Shown here in pieces: positions 1 through 7,580 of a stretch of 41,137 nucleotides of DNA. Under the pieces are notes generated by a model. The model had not been told where the DNA came from, did not search any database, and was given only the letters and a program-made list of their open reading frames with translations. The stretch covers positions 1-41,137 of the forward strand of contig QGUR01000004.1 in assembly GCA_003242205.1 (NCBI GenBank), read 5' to 3'. The number at the start of each line of letters is the position of its first letter. Within the stretch, counting starts at the first letter, position 1. The translations under genes and the position numbers were made by a program. The DNA comes from Chloroflexota bacterium (GTDB taxonomy: Bacteria > Chloroflexota > Anaerolineae > Aggregatilineales > Phototrophicaceae).

Positions 1-1
1 C

Positions 2-202
2 ACCAGCCAGCGCTGCTCTGCTTGTGGGCATATCGAACGGGCAAATCGTAAGTCTCAAAGCGAGTTCCTCTGCTGTGCTTGCGGACACACGGCTCATGCC
101 GATGTCAACGCGGCTAGAAACATTGCACGGGCGGCTGTCATACCGCCTATTGTCTCGGAGACGCCTGCGGGCGGCGCGCCAGGGACAAGCCCTCGCCTTT
201 AG
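2..202 (+). pseudogene. tnpB: IS200/IS605-family TnpB, C-terminal fragment
   Basis: Only the last 66 residues are present; the gene runs off the left edge. The frame shows the TnpB/OrfB C-terminal zinc ribbon (CSACG followed by CCACG, two CxxC pairs about 20 residues apart) and then the RuvC-III motif HADVNAARNIA, whose Asp is a catalytic residue in the family. TnpB is the RNA-guided nuclease encoded by IS200/IS605 and IS607 elements. No TnpA is visible. The stop codon lies inside a hairpin at 188-210, as expected where the omega-RNA and the transposon right end overlap the end of tnpB. Whether the missing part is intact cannot be seen here, so this may be a complete gene cut by the window edge rather than a decayed copy. 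Confidence 0.85.
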
Positions 203-210
203 GCGTGGGG
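188..210 (+). mobile_element. Right-end hairpin of the TnpB element / 3' part of omega-RNA
   Basis: The arms CCCTCGCC and GGCGTGGGG face each other across a short TTTA loop, with one internal mismatch. The hairpin overlaps the tnpB stop codon. In IS200/IS605 elements the subterminal imperfect hairpin at the right end is the transposase recognition structure, and the same segment forms the 3' part of the guide scaffold. The exact element end and guide start cannot be fixed without a second copy. Confidence 0.6.
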
Positions 211-380
211 TCTATGACGATGTATCGATCTTGCCTTTTATGAGAACATGAAGTACGGTTAGGCGCAGAATTGCGCCACCGGCTTGGATGAGGAAGCGAG
301 TACCCGTTCGCGATGCCGAGCGGGGTGCTGCAATTCAACGAACGTGTAACAGCTTTGCATGTGTCCTGGCGAAACAACAC

Positions 381-1256
381 ATGACCTCTTTGCCCGGTGA
401 GCAATTGCCCTCATCCGCTGCCCCCAAGCGTTTTGAAATCTCCAACCTGACGCAGCGTTTGCTGACCGGAATGGTGGCTTTGCCGCTGGTACTGGTGGCG
501 ACGTATGCCGGCGGCTGGTGGTTCACTGCGCTGGCGCTTCTGCTGGCCAGCATCGGCGTGATGGAGTTCTGCATGCTGGGCCGGGCGCGCGGCGTGGAAG
601 GCAGCGCGCTGGTCGGCGTGCCGGTAGCGGTAGCGATTGTCATCGCCGCGCACACCCACCAACCGCTGATGGCGGTGATCGCGTTGCTGCTCGGCGGGCC
701 GGCGGTCTTCGCGCTGCAAATGCTGCGCGACCGCCACGAGCCGCGCGTCAACCTGATTAAAATGCTGACAACCCTTGCCGCCGTGCTTTACGTCGGCGTC
801 CCGGCGGCGCTGCTCGTCGCCATCCGCGACCTGCCCGATGGGCTGATCTGGCTGCTGACGATCTTCTGCCTCACGTGGGGAACGGATACCTTCGCCTTCA
901 TCGGCGGGCGGCTGTGGGGCAAAAGGAAGCTCGCCCCGCATATCTCGCCGAAAAAGACCGTTGAGGGCGCAATCGTCGGTGTGATCGGCGGCATCGTACC
1001 GGCAACGCTGGTGCTGGTGGCGGCGGACAAGTTCACAACGTCCGCGATGATCCCCCTCGCGCTTGGCCCGCTGCTCGCCATTCTGGGCGATTTGGTCGAA
1101 TCGGGATTGAAGCGGCTGTTTCAGGTCAAGGACTCGCACCTCACCGGCTTTGACATTCTGCCCGGTCATGGCGGCGTCCTCGACCGCGTGGATGGTCTGA
1201 TTCTGGTGACGGTTTTCGCCTACGCCTATCTGGTTTCCACCGGCCTCGCCCCGTAA
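381..1256 (+). CDS. cdsA: Phosphatidate cytidylyltransferase
   Basis: This integral membrane enzyme makes CDP-diacylglycerol from CTP and phosphatidic acid, the branch point of phospholipid synthesis. The 291-residue protein is strongly hydrophobic with several membrane helices. Near its C-terminus it carries the CDS signature: SGLKRLFQVKDS, then LPGHGGVLDRVDG, including the conserved K-D and the HGG-x-x-DR-x-D block that binds metal and CTP. An earlier in-frame ATG exists at 288, but the stretch from 288 to 380 looks non-coding and unlike the family N-terminus, so I chose the ATG at 381. The usual companions (uppS, frr, dxr) are not beside it; instead a TnpB remnant lies upstream, which may mark a breakpoint or simply the contig edge. 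Confidence 0.93.
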   Translation: MTSLPGEQLPSSAAPKRFEISNLTQRLLTGMVALPLVLVATYAGGWWFTALALLLASIGVMEFCMLGRARGVEGSALVGVPVAVAIVIAAHTHQPLMAVIALLLGGPAVFALQMLRDRHEPRVNLIKMLTTLAAVLYVGVPAALLVAIRDLPDGLIWLLTIFCLTWGTDTFAFIGGRLWGKRKLAPHISPKKTVEGAIVGVIGGIVPATLVLVAADKFTTSAMIPLALGPLLAILGDLVESGLKRLFQVKDSHLTGFDILPGHGGVLDRVDGLILVTVFAYAYLVSTGLAP

Positions 1257-1389
1257 TCGCTGCCCCGGCGCTGCTGCCGAATCGTCACATCTAGTACTGA
1301 CGTCCCGCTTCGTGGTTGTGAAGGTTATTTACACGCTTCACGGATAAAATAAACGTTATTAAGCTACCGTTGTTAGGTAGGATATTGGT

Positions 1390-1773
1390 ATGTCAACTCT
1401 CGATTTTCGTGACAGCGAAACGCATAGCCCCAATCGTGAAGAACTGTTGCAACTGGCCATTCGCGCCGCGCGGAACGGCAACCGCGAGAGCGCGCGCGTA
1501 ATGTTCCGTCAGATTCTGGAAGAGGACCGGCGTAACGAACGCGCGATGCTATGGATGGCCAAACTGGCCACTTCCAAAGCCGAACGGCGGCAGTGGCTCA
1601 ATCGTGTGCTGGTCGTCAACCCGCACCAGCAGATCGCCAAAGAAGCGCTGCGGCGTATGGATTACAAGAACAAAGCCCATGACAACCGGGTGCTTGTCAT
1701 CTTCGGCTTTATCGCCGCACTGCTCGTCATCGTCGGGGTCATCAGCGTCATCGTCATTCTATCCATGCGTTAG
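1390..1773 (+). CDS. TPR-like protein with C-terminal membrane anchor
   Basis: A 127-residue protein. Residues about 15-90 form two to three TPR-like helix pairs (ELLQLAIRAARNGNRESAR, then LEEDRRNERAMLWMAKL and a final LNRVLVVNP-x-x-QIAKEALRRM). Residues about 102-126 form one hydrophobic helix ending close to the C-terminus. It is predicted to be tail-anchored with a cytoplasmic TPR face. It opens a run of four paralogues (1390-5384) sharing the same N-terminal module, and it has no extracellular domain. The ATG at 1390 follows TAGGTAGGA. The function is unknown; the TPR fold suggests protein binding. Confidence 0.8.
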   Translation: MSTLDFRDSETHSPNREELLQLAIRAARNGNRESARVMFRQILEEDRRNERAMLWMAKLATSKAERRQWLNRVLVVNPHQQIAKEALRRMDYKNKAHDNRVLVIFGFIAALLVIVGVISVIVILSMR

Positions 1774-1836
1774 GCCCAATCGCTCGCCCTCCGGGCAGCG
1801 CGAACGCTCACCACGTCGCCACAGGGAGAAAACCGT

Positions 1837-3375
1837 TTGGCTGAACGAGGCAACCTTCAAGCAAAACTGAATGCCGGTATCGAAGCAGCGCGCGCAGGCG
1901 ATCAGGAAACCGCGCGCCGCCTGCTGCAACAGGTACTCACCGCCGATCCCAATAACGAAGTTGCCTGGATGTGGATGGCCTCAGTGGCGAAGTCGGTAGC
2001 GGAACGCCGTGCCTGTCTGGAACGGGTGTTGCGAATCAACCCCAACAACACGCGCGCCCGCGAAGCACTGCGGCGGCTCGAAGCCGTGCCGGAAGCCAGA
2101 ACGCGCGATGGCGTTGACCTGCGCGAAACCGAACTCAGGCGCGCACGCCGGATCGAACTGCAGGGCGGGCCCCGCCGCTCGAATCCTTATTTCATTATGG
2201 CGGGCATTGTGCTGGTGTTTGTCATCATCGCCGCTGTGCTGCTGTTCACTCAGGAAGCGGAAACGCCGAGCACCCAGCCCGTCGATGCCGATTCGACCGA
2301 CGACGCAGTAGTCGTGGTGCAGCCCACCCGGCCGATACCGACACTGACGCCGATTCCGGGCATGATCGTCACGATCGACCCGAACCGGCTAACGCCCCTG
2401 CCGCCAACCTTCACACCCACGTTCACGCCCACCGCCACGGACACGCCGCTCCCAAGCCCGACGCCGCCACCGCTGGCGTCATACAGGTTCTACTATGCCG
2501 GGGCGCAGCCCGGCCAGACGGCGGCCATGCTGTACAGCGTGCGGGGCGACTCCAGCGACGACAGCCAGCTCGGTAATGAAAGCGGCATCACCGACTTCGC
2601 CATCTCGCCCAACGGCGAGCAAATCGCGTTTGTCCGGCCCAGCCGCGCCGGCCTTGCCGGAGAAGACACGAGTGCCACCGGCGAGCAGATTCCGGAAGCC
2701 GGATTGCCGCAACTGTTCGTCGCGCCGCTTGCCAATCCGGAAGCCGCCACACAACTGACGCAGTTGCGCGGCAACAGTCTGAAAAGCCCGCGTTGGTCGC
2801 CGGATGGCGCGCGCATTGCCTTTGCTTCTGACGACGACGGCGACCTCGATATCTACGTGATCGCCAGCAGCGGCGGCGAACCCGTGCGCCTGACCGCCAA
2901 CCCCGGCATCGACACCGACCCCGCGTGGTCGCCCGACGGCACACGAATCGCCTACGCCTCGGATCAGAACTCGCCGGCGATTGGCGATTATGCCGGTTCG
3001 GTCGAAATCTTTGTCATGAACGACGATGGCACAAATCCCGTCCAGCTTACCGACGCCGAGAACGATAGTTTCTCGCCCGTGTGGTCGCCCGATGGGCAAT
3101 GGATCGTCTTTATCAGCAATCGCAGCATCGACAACGATGTATACATCATGGAAGCGAACGGCGAGGGCGAAATGCTGGTGACCTTCGACGACGATGGCGC
3201 AGACGACCGCGCTCCGTCGTTCACCAGCGATGGCCGCTGGATTGCGTTCCTTTCCAACCGCGATGGCGACCGCTACCAGATCTATCTGGTCGATCCGCAG
3301 GGCGTGCAGGTGACGCGCGTGACGGATAACAACCTCGACATTCACGCACTGGCGGTATATCCGGGCGCTCCCTGA
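1837..3375 (+). CDS. TPR / transmembrane / TolB-like beta-propeller protein
   Basis: A 512-residue modular protein. Residues 1-80 are TPR-like (AARAGDQETARRLLQQVL, LTADPNNEVAWMWMASVA). A basic stretch leads to a single membrane helix near 115-138. A Pro/Thr-rich spacer (about 165-210, PTFTPTFTPTATDTP) follows. Residues 215-512 then carry at least five WD40/TolB blades of the form W-SPDG-x-x-IAF (SPDGARIAFASD, SPDGTRIAYASD, SPDGQWIVFISN, TSDGRWIAFLSN). The likely topology is cytoplasmic TPR and external propeller. The start is TTG at 1837, 7 bases after AGGGAG. It is co-oriented with its paralogues at 1390, 3406 and 4926 and spaced for an operon. The ligand and role are unknown. Confidence 0.85.
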   Translation: MAERGNLQAKLNAGIEAARAGDQETARRLLQQVLTADPNNEVAWMWMASVAKSVAERRACLERVLRINPNNTRAREALRRLEAVPEARTRDGVDLRETELRRARRIELQGGPRRSNPYFIMAGIVLVFVIIAAVLLFTQEAETPSTQPVDADSTDDAVVVVQPTRPIPTLTPIPGMIVTIDPNRLTPLPPTFTPTFTPTATDTPLPSPTPPPLASYRFYYAGAQPGQTAAMLYSVRGDSSDDSQLGNESGITDFAISPNGEQIAFVRPSRAGLAGEDTSATGEQIPEAGLPQLFVAPLANPEAATQLTQLRGNSLKSPRWSPDGARIAFASDDDGDLDIYVIASSGGEPVRLTANPGIDTDPAWSPDGTRIAYASDQNSPAIGDYAGSVEIFVMNDDGTNPVQLTDAENDSFSPVWSPDGQWIVFISNRSIDNDVYIMEANGEGEMLVTFDDDGADDRAPSFTSDGRWIAFLSNRDGDRYQIYLVDPQGVQVTRVTDNNLDIHALAVYPGAP

Positions 3376-3405
3376 TCCCGACAGACAAGAAAGCGAGCCA
3401 CGAAG

Positions 3406-4896
3406 TTGAGCCAGGACGTACAGGCACTGTTCCGGGAAGGCGTTGCAGAGGCGCGACTTGGCAATCGCAAGGCGGCCCGCGAGCTTTTTGAGAAGGTCGT
3501 CGCGCTCGACCCGAAACACGAAAAGGGCTGGCTGTGGCTGGCCTCGGTCGCCGGCAGCGACGAGGATCAGAAGCAATATTTGCAGCGCGTTCTGGAACTC
3601 AACCCGAACAATGAGCGGGCGCAGCGCGCGCTGGAGAAGCTTCTCGCCCGCGAGAAAACGACGACAGCGGCTCAGGAAGAAATCGCTCCGGGCGTCAGCC
3701 GTCGCAGCGTAGCGGTGGTCGCGGGCGCGGCCATTCTGGCGGTCATCGTCGTCATCGTGGCGCTTATCGTGCTGGTGATCGGCAATAACCGGCAACGCGC
3801 AGACGCGCAGGCGACGCAGGCCGCGGTGATGGCGCTCACGACGGCCCACGAGCAGGCCCAGATCGACGCCCAGACGGCCACCATGGACGCGGTGCTGGCG
3901 CTCACCCCAACCGCGACCGAAACGCCGCACCGGACGCCGATTCCGACGTGGACGCCAACGCCGACCGAAACGCCGTTTGCCGTCGTTGCCACGGCGCTGC
4001 CGCCGCCTTCCGGCCTGCAGGGGCGCATCGCGGGCTGGAGCGGGCGCGATATCATGAGCAGTGGCTTTTTGCCGGTCGGCTATTACGATCTGGCAACCGG
4101 GGCGTTCACGGCGGTGAGCGGCACGACGGGGCGGGATGTGCGCGTGCATCCGTCGGGCCAGCGGCTGGTCTACACCAGATACAATCAGTCGACGTTTGCA
4201 AACATGGTCGAGTCGGTTAATCTTAACGGCGCGGACGCGCAAAGTCTGATCGAGCGACTCGGTGGACAGTCGGGCTTGCTGGATGCACAAATGCCTGATT
4301 ACTCTCCTGATGGCAGCCGGATTGTCTTCATCGCCACCAGCCCCAACACGCGCACGCCGCAGGTGTTTATGCTCGACCTTAACGCACCGGCGGACGCAAG
4401 CGTGCCACGGCAGTTGACGACCGATAGCGCCAGCTACCGCGACCCGGCAATTTCGCCGGATGGCAGGCTGGTAGCGGTCGTCAGAGACGACGAATCCGGC
4501 CCGACGCCGGGCGCGGACATCGTCATCATCGACATCGAGACGCTGGAACAGCGCGCTCTGACGGCAGACTTCGGAACCTTCACCGAATCCTCGCCGCGCT
4601 GGTCGCCCGACGGCTTCCAGATCGCCTATGCCGCCGCCCCGGCTAACGCCCCCGACAACAGCGACATCGCGATACGGCCTGCCGCGGGCTATGGCACGCC
4701 GATGCTGCTGGCGCGCGACCCGGCCAACGACATTTACCCGGTCTTTAGCCCGGACGGGATGCAGCTCGCATTCGCCAGCAATCGCGGCGGCCAGTACGAT
4801 ATCTATATCGTCGATCTGGCGACGCAGGCGCTGTGGCAACTGACGAACTCGCCGGAGGACGATTATCCGGGCGCGTGGTGGCAGACAGGGCCATAA
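3406..4896 (+). CDS. TPR / transmembrane / TolB-like beta-propeller protein (paralogue)
   Basis: A 496-residue paralogue of the preceding gene with the same domain order. It has a TPR-like module at 1-85 (LFREGVAEARLGNRKAAREL, LELNPNNERAQRALEKLL). A membrane helix lies near 105-127 (VVAGAAILAVIVVIVALIVL). An Ala/Thr/Gln-rich segment and a Pro/Thr linker (TPTATETP, TPTPTETP) follow, then a propeller from about 205 with YSPDGSRIVFIA, ISPDGRLVAVVRD, WSPDGFQIAYAA and FSPDGMQLAFASN blades. The start is TTG at 3406, 30 bases after the previous stop. The propeller is diverged from that of the neighbour, while the TPR module is more alike, which suggests the intracellular partner is shared and the external target differs (inference). 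Confidence 0.85.
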   Translation: MSQDVQALFREGVAEARLGNRKAARELFEKVVALDPKHEKGWLWLASVAGSDEDQKQYLQRVLELNPNNERAQRALEKLLAREKTTTAAQEEIAPGVSRRSVAVVAGAAILAVIVVIVALIVLVIGNNRQRADAQATQAAVMALTTAHEQAQIDAQTATMDAVLALTPTATETPHRTPIPTWTPTPTETPFAVVATALPPPSGLQGRIAGWSGRDIMSSGFLPVGYYDLATGAFTAVSGTTGRDVRVHPSGQRLVYTRYNQSTFANMVESVNLNGADAQSLIERLGGQSGLLDAQMPDYSPDGSRIVFIATSPNTRTPQVFMLDLNAPADASVPRQLTTDSASYRDPAISPDGRLVAVVRDDESGPTPGADIVIIDIETLEQRALTADFGTFTESSPRWSPDGFQIAYAAAPANAPDNSDIAIRPAAGYGTPMLLARDPANDIYPVFSPDGMQLAFASNRGGQYDIYIVDLATQALWQLTNSPEDDYPGAWWQTGP

Positions 4897-4925
4897 CGAT
4901 CACATGGGCAGGAGAAATTTCCTTG

Positions 4926-5384
4926 ATGGCAGACGCGCAGGCGACATCCAAACGCCAGCGCTTTGAAGAGCTGATGCGCGCTGGTATTGAAGCGTACCGC
5001 CAGGAAAAGCACCGGCTTGCCCACGATTACTGGCGCGAAGCGGCAACGCTCGATCCGTATAACGAAAAAGTCTGGCTGGCGTTATATCGCGTGATCAATA
5101 CCGACGAAGACCGCCTCGTCTGCCTGCGAAACATCATCGCCATCAATCCCGCCAACGTGCAGGCGCGCAAGCGTCTTCAGGCGCTTGAGCGAAAGATGGC
5201 CAGCGGCACACCCCCTGTCGTCAAACCCCAGCCCGCGACTCCGCGCCCGTCTGGCGCGCATTCGGAAACCGGCCAGCGCAGGCGCAGTTTGCTCGCCCGG
5301 CTGCTGTTCGTCGTGCTGGTGGCGGGCATTCTGGGCGCGCTCAGCGGGATCATCGCCAGCATTCTGATTTATGGCGGGTGGTGA
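4926..5384 (+). CDS. TPR-like protein with C-terminal membrane helix (fourth paralogue)
   Basis: A 152-residue protein. Residues about 12-85 match the TPR module of the three upstream genes (MRAGIEAYRQEKHRLAHDYW, LYRVINTDEDRLVCLRNIIA, INPANVQARKRLQALE). A Pro-rich linker follows, and a single membrane helix occupies about 125-150, close to the end. Like the 127-residue protein at 1390 it has no propeller, so the cluster is flanked by two short, anchor-only paralogues. The ATG at 4926 follows GGAGAAA at 4911; an in-frame TTG immediately before it is possible. Confidence 0.78.
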   Translation: MADAQATSKRQRFEELMRAGIEAYRQEKHRLAHDYWREAATLDPYNEKVWLALYRVINTDEDRLVCLRNIIAINPANVQARKRLQALERKMASGTPPVVKPQPATPRPSGAHSETGQRRRSLLARLLFVVLVAGILGALSGIIASILIYGGW

Positions 5385-5393
5385 CGTCTGGCG

Positions 5394-5930
5394 TTATTCC
5401 GGCAGCGCTTTGATTTTGCGAATCAGGGCTGTGGTACTGTGGTCGGGCAGATAGTCGATCAGCACGACCTTGCCGCCATACGCCTCGACCGTCGAACGTT
5501 CCGGCAGCGGAGTCGTATGGTAATCGCCGCCCTTAACGTAGATATCCGGCTGAAGCGCCCGCAGAACGGCATCAGCCGTGTCTTCCTCGAAGATGAGGCT
5601 GGCGGTCACAGGTTTCAGCGCGGCCAGCAGGCGCGCCCGCTCTGCCGCCGGCACCAGCGGACGGCCCGGCCCCTTCAGCCGGGCGGTACTGGCGTCGCCA
5701 TTGATGCCGACGAACAGCGCATCGCCGAGCGCGCGCGCTTTTTCCAAATAGTCCAGATGCCCCACGTGCAGCAGATCAAAGTGGCCGTTGGTAAAGACGA
5801 CCTGCCTGCCCTCTGCGCGCAGGGCTTCGCGCCGGCGCACGGCATCGTCAAGGGTGAGTACCTGTCCCAAAGCAATCGCCTCTGTTCTTTCACCATGCGC
5901 GGCGGATTGTAACCCGCGCGCCTGAGACAA
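5394..5930 (-). CDS. HldE C-terminal-type nucleotidyltransferase (heptose-1-P adenylyltransferase-like)
   Basis: A 178-residue nucleotidyltransferase of the cytidylyltransferase superfamily. The nucleotide-binding motif HxGH is in FTNGHFDLLHVGHLDYLEKA, and VGINGDAS, RPLVPAAERARLLAAL and YVKGGDYH follow as in the RfaE domain II / HldE C-terminal family. That family adenylates D-glycero-beta-D-manno-heptose 1-phosphate. The kinase half of HldE is absent from this protein and from the window. Because a Chloroflexota-type cell would not be expected to make LPS, the substrate may be another sugar phosphate for cell-surface glycans. It is divergently oriented from the glycosyltransferase at 6047, across a 116-base spacer. 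Confidence 0.82.
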   Translation of the reverse strand: MSQARGLQSAAHGERTEAIALGQVLTLDDAVRRREALRAEGRQVVFTNGHFDLLHVGHLDYLEKARALGDALFVGINGDASTARLKGPGRPLVPAAERARLLAALKPVTASLIFEEDTADAVLRALQPDIYVKGGDYHTTPLPERSTVEAYGGKVVLIDYLPDHSTTALIRKIKALPE

Positions 5931-6046
5931 ACGACCGCGCCGGGCAACCGGGCAGACCTTTTTGGTATTGCGGCCTCCCGGCGCTTACTTTAGACTCTGG
6001 CAACGAGTTATCGTATTCTAGGACGCGGGTCGCGCCCTTTACCGGC

Positions 6047-6850
6047 ATGAAAGCAGTACCTATGACGAACATCATGGTGGTCATGCCCACCTACAACGAA
6101 CGTGAAAACCTGCAGCCCATGGTCGAGACGCTGCTGGCGCTACCCGGTACTGAGCTACGTGTTCTTGTGGTTGACGATAACTCGCCGGACGGAACCGGGC
6201 AGATCGCCGATGAACTGTCCGGGCGCTATCCGGATCGCGTCCATGTTCTCCACCGCACGCAGAAAGACGGTCTTGGCCCGGCCTATATCGCCGGTTTCAA
6301 GCGCGCGCTGGAACTGGGCGCGGATTACATCATCCAGATGGATGCCGACTTCTCGCACCAGCCCGACTACATCCCGAAGATGATCGCGCTGGCCGACCGC
6401 GGTTACGACGTCGTCGTGGCGTCACGCTTCGCTCCCGGCGGCAGCGTTGACAAAACATGGCCGGTTTATCGCAAGCTGTTGAGCTGGTTCGCCAACCGGG
6501 TCTACGTGCGATTGCTGCTCAATATCCCGATCAGCGACGCGACCGGTGGCTTCCGCCTGTGGCGGCGCAACACGCTGATCGGGATTGATCTGGATCGCGT
6601 GCGGTCCAACGGCTACGTGTTTCAGGTCGAAATCGCCTATCTCACCAGCCGGCTCGGCTACCGGATCGCCGAAGTGCCGATCTATTTTCCGGACCGCGTG
6701 CGCGGCACATCGAAGATGGATGCCAGAATTCAGATTGAGGCGGCCATTCGCGTCTGGCAGGTGATGATGAGGCATCGAGGGCTGACGCCCAACATGCGTC
6801 GAACCCGGCTCTACAGCGTTCCCGATGCCCACGAACAGCCAACCGCCTGA
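6047..6850 (+). CDS. Polyprenol-phosphate mannosyltransferase (DPM1-like GT2)
   Basis: A 267-residue GT-A glycosyltransferase of family 2. The N-terminal strand MVVMPTYNERENL, the nucleotide-binding VVDDNSPDGTG, the metal-binding QMDADFSHQPDYIP (DxD) and ASRFAPGG are the dolichol-phosphate mannose synthase signatures. The later acceptor-side motif DATGGFRLWRR is also present. It is expected to transfer mannose from GDP-mannose to a polyprenyl phosphate carrier at the inner face of the membrane. It ends without the C-terminal membrane helices found in some relatives. An alternative ATG lies five codons downstream (6062). It may act with the divergent nucleotidyltransferase in surface-glycan synthesis (inference). 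Confidence 0.9.
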   Translation: MKAVPMTNIMVVMPTYNERENLQPMVETLLALPGTELRVLVVDDNSPDGTGQIADELSGRYPDRVHVLHRTQKDGLGPAYIAGFKRALELGADYIIQMDADFSHQPDYIPKMIALADRGYDVVVASRFAPGGSVDKTWPVYRKLLSWFANRVYVRLLLNIPISDATGGFRLWRRNTLIGIDLDRVRSNGYVFQVEIAYLTSRLGYRIAEVPIYFPDRVRGTSKMDARIQIEAAIRVWQVMMRHRGLTPNMRRTRLYSVPDAHEQPTA

Positions 6851-6932
6851 TCAGGCAAGCTTTCGAGGATTGGCTTCAGGCTGAAGCCAGCGCAAAAGCG
6901 GAGGCGCGTTCGGGACGGATGCCCGAAGCGCG

Positions 6933-7361
6933 TTACGACCGCAGCGCAGTCACAACCCGGACCACGCCCGGAATGGTCGCCAGACGAGCCACCACCTCAT
7001 CAACCGTTATGCCTTCGGGCTGCCGTCCGGTCAGTATCACCGTCCCGTATTCAACGTTAGCGATCAGGCCAGCGGGCAACACCTGACCGGCCGCCAGCCG
7101 CAGGTTCTCATCGACGTACAGCTTCTCGGCATTGACGTCACGCAGCCCCGGCACGCTCGGCAGGCGGCGCATAAAGTAATCATAGGTATTCAGCGATCTG
7201 ATATGGCCGCTCAAAATCGCAACGCCGTCGCGCACCGTCACCGTAATCTGATGGCGGTCGTTGTTGAGCGGAGGATAATGAATGATCAGATTCTGAATAT
7301 CCGCCTCGATGTCCGTATCAGGCCGCGCCGTTAGTTCTTGTACCTCTTGTACTTCGGCCAT
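6933..7361 (-). CDS. Two-BON-domain protein
   Basis: A 142-residue protein. The first BON domain spans about 15-80 (DIEADIQNLI, ITVTVRDGVAILSGHIRS, VPGLRDVNAEKLYV) and the second about 85-142 (YGTVILTGRQPEG, VDEVVARLATIPGVVRVVTAL). BON domains are alpha/beta modules thought to bind phospholipid or other membrane components. No signal peptide or membrane helix is evident, so it is probably cytoplasmic. The ATG is preceded by GGGAG at good spacing. Transcribed alone, divergent from the protease gene at 7581. Confidence 0.8.
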   Translation of the reverse strand: MAEVQEVQELTARPDTDIEADIQNLIIHYPPLNNDRHQITVTVRDGVAILSGHIRSLNTYDYFMRRLPSVPGLRDVNAEKLYVDENLRLAAGQVLPAGLIANVEYGTVILTGRQPEGITVDEVVARLATIPGVVRVVTALRS

Positions 7362-7580
7362 TGATTTTTACTCCCTTGCCAGTGCAATCATCAGGTGTAC
7401 GATTTTGGCCGATTCCGGGCCATTCCGCCAGCAACCGCCTCATTCGCGGCATATGGCGGTATCAGCTTTTTAACACTGAGGCGCTTCTTTTTGATTGAGA
7501 ATAGACGCATAATCAATACGCGCCCATCACGGCGCGTCGGCCTGTGCTGCGCGTCACCCGCGCAGGTGAAGGAGTTATCT

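Noticed and set aside
1321..1389. TAAAAT at 1344 as promoter of the TPR cluster
   Set aside because: Only the -10 is acceptable and no -35 lies at the right distance, so it is not listed as a feature.
2395..2475. Pro/Thr linker DNA as a tandem repeat or insertion
   Set aside because: The period is loose and codon-driven; it is an ordinary low-complexity protein linker that also occurs, diverged, at 3900-3975.
2479..4839. A 786-codon open frame on the minus strand opposite the TPR-propeller genes
   Set aside because: It is antisense to two proteins with clear domains, is rich in Arg/Ala/Val as expected from mirrored GC-rich codons, and shows no motif or ribosome-binding site.
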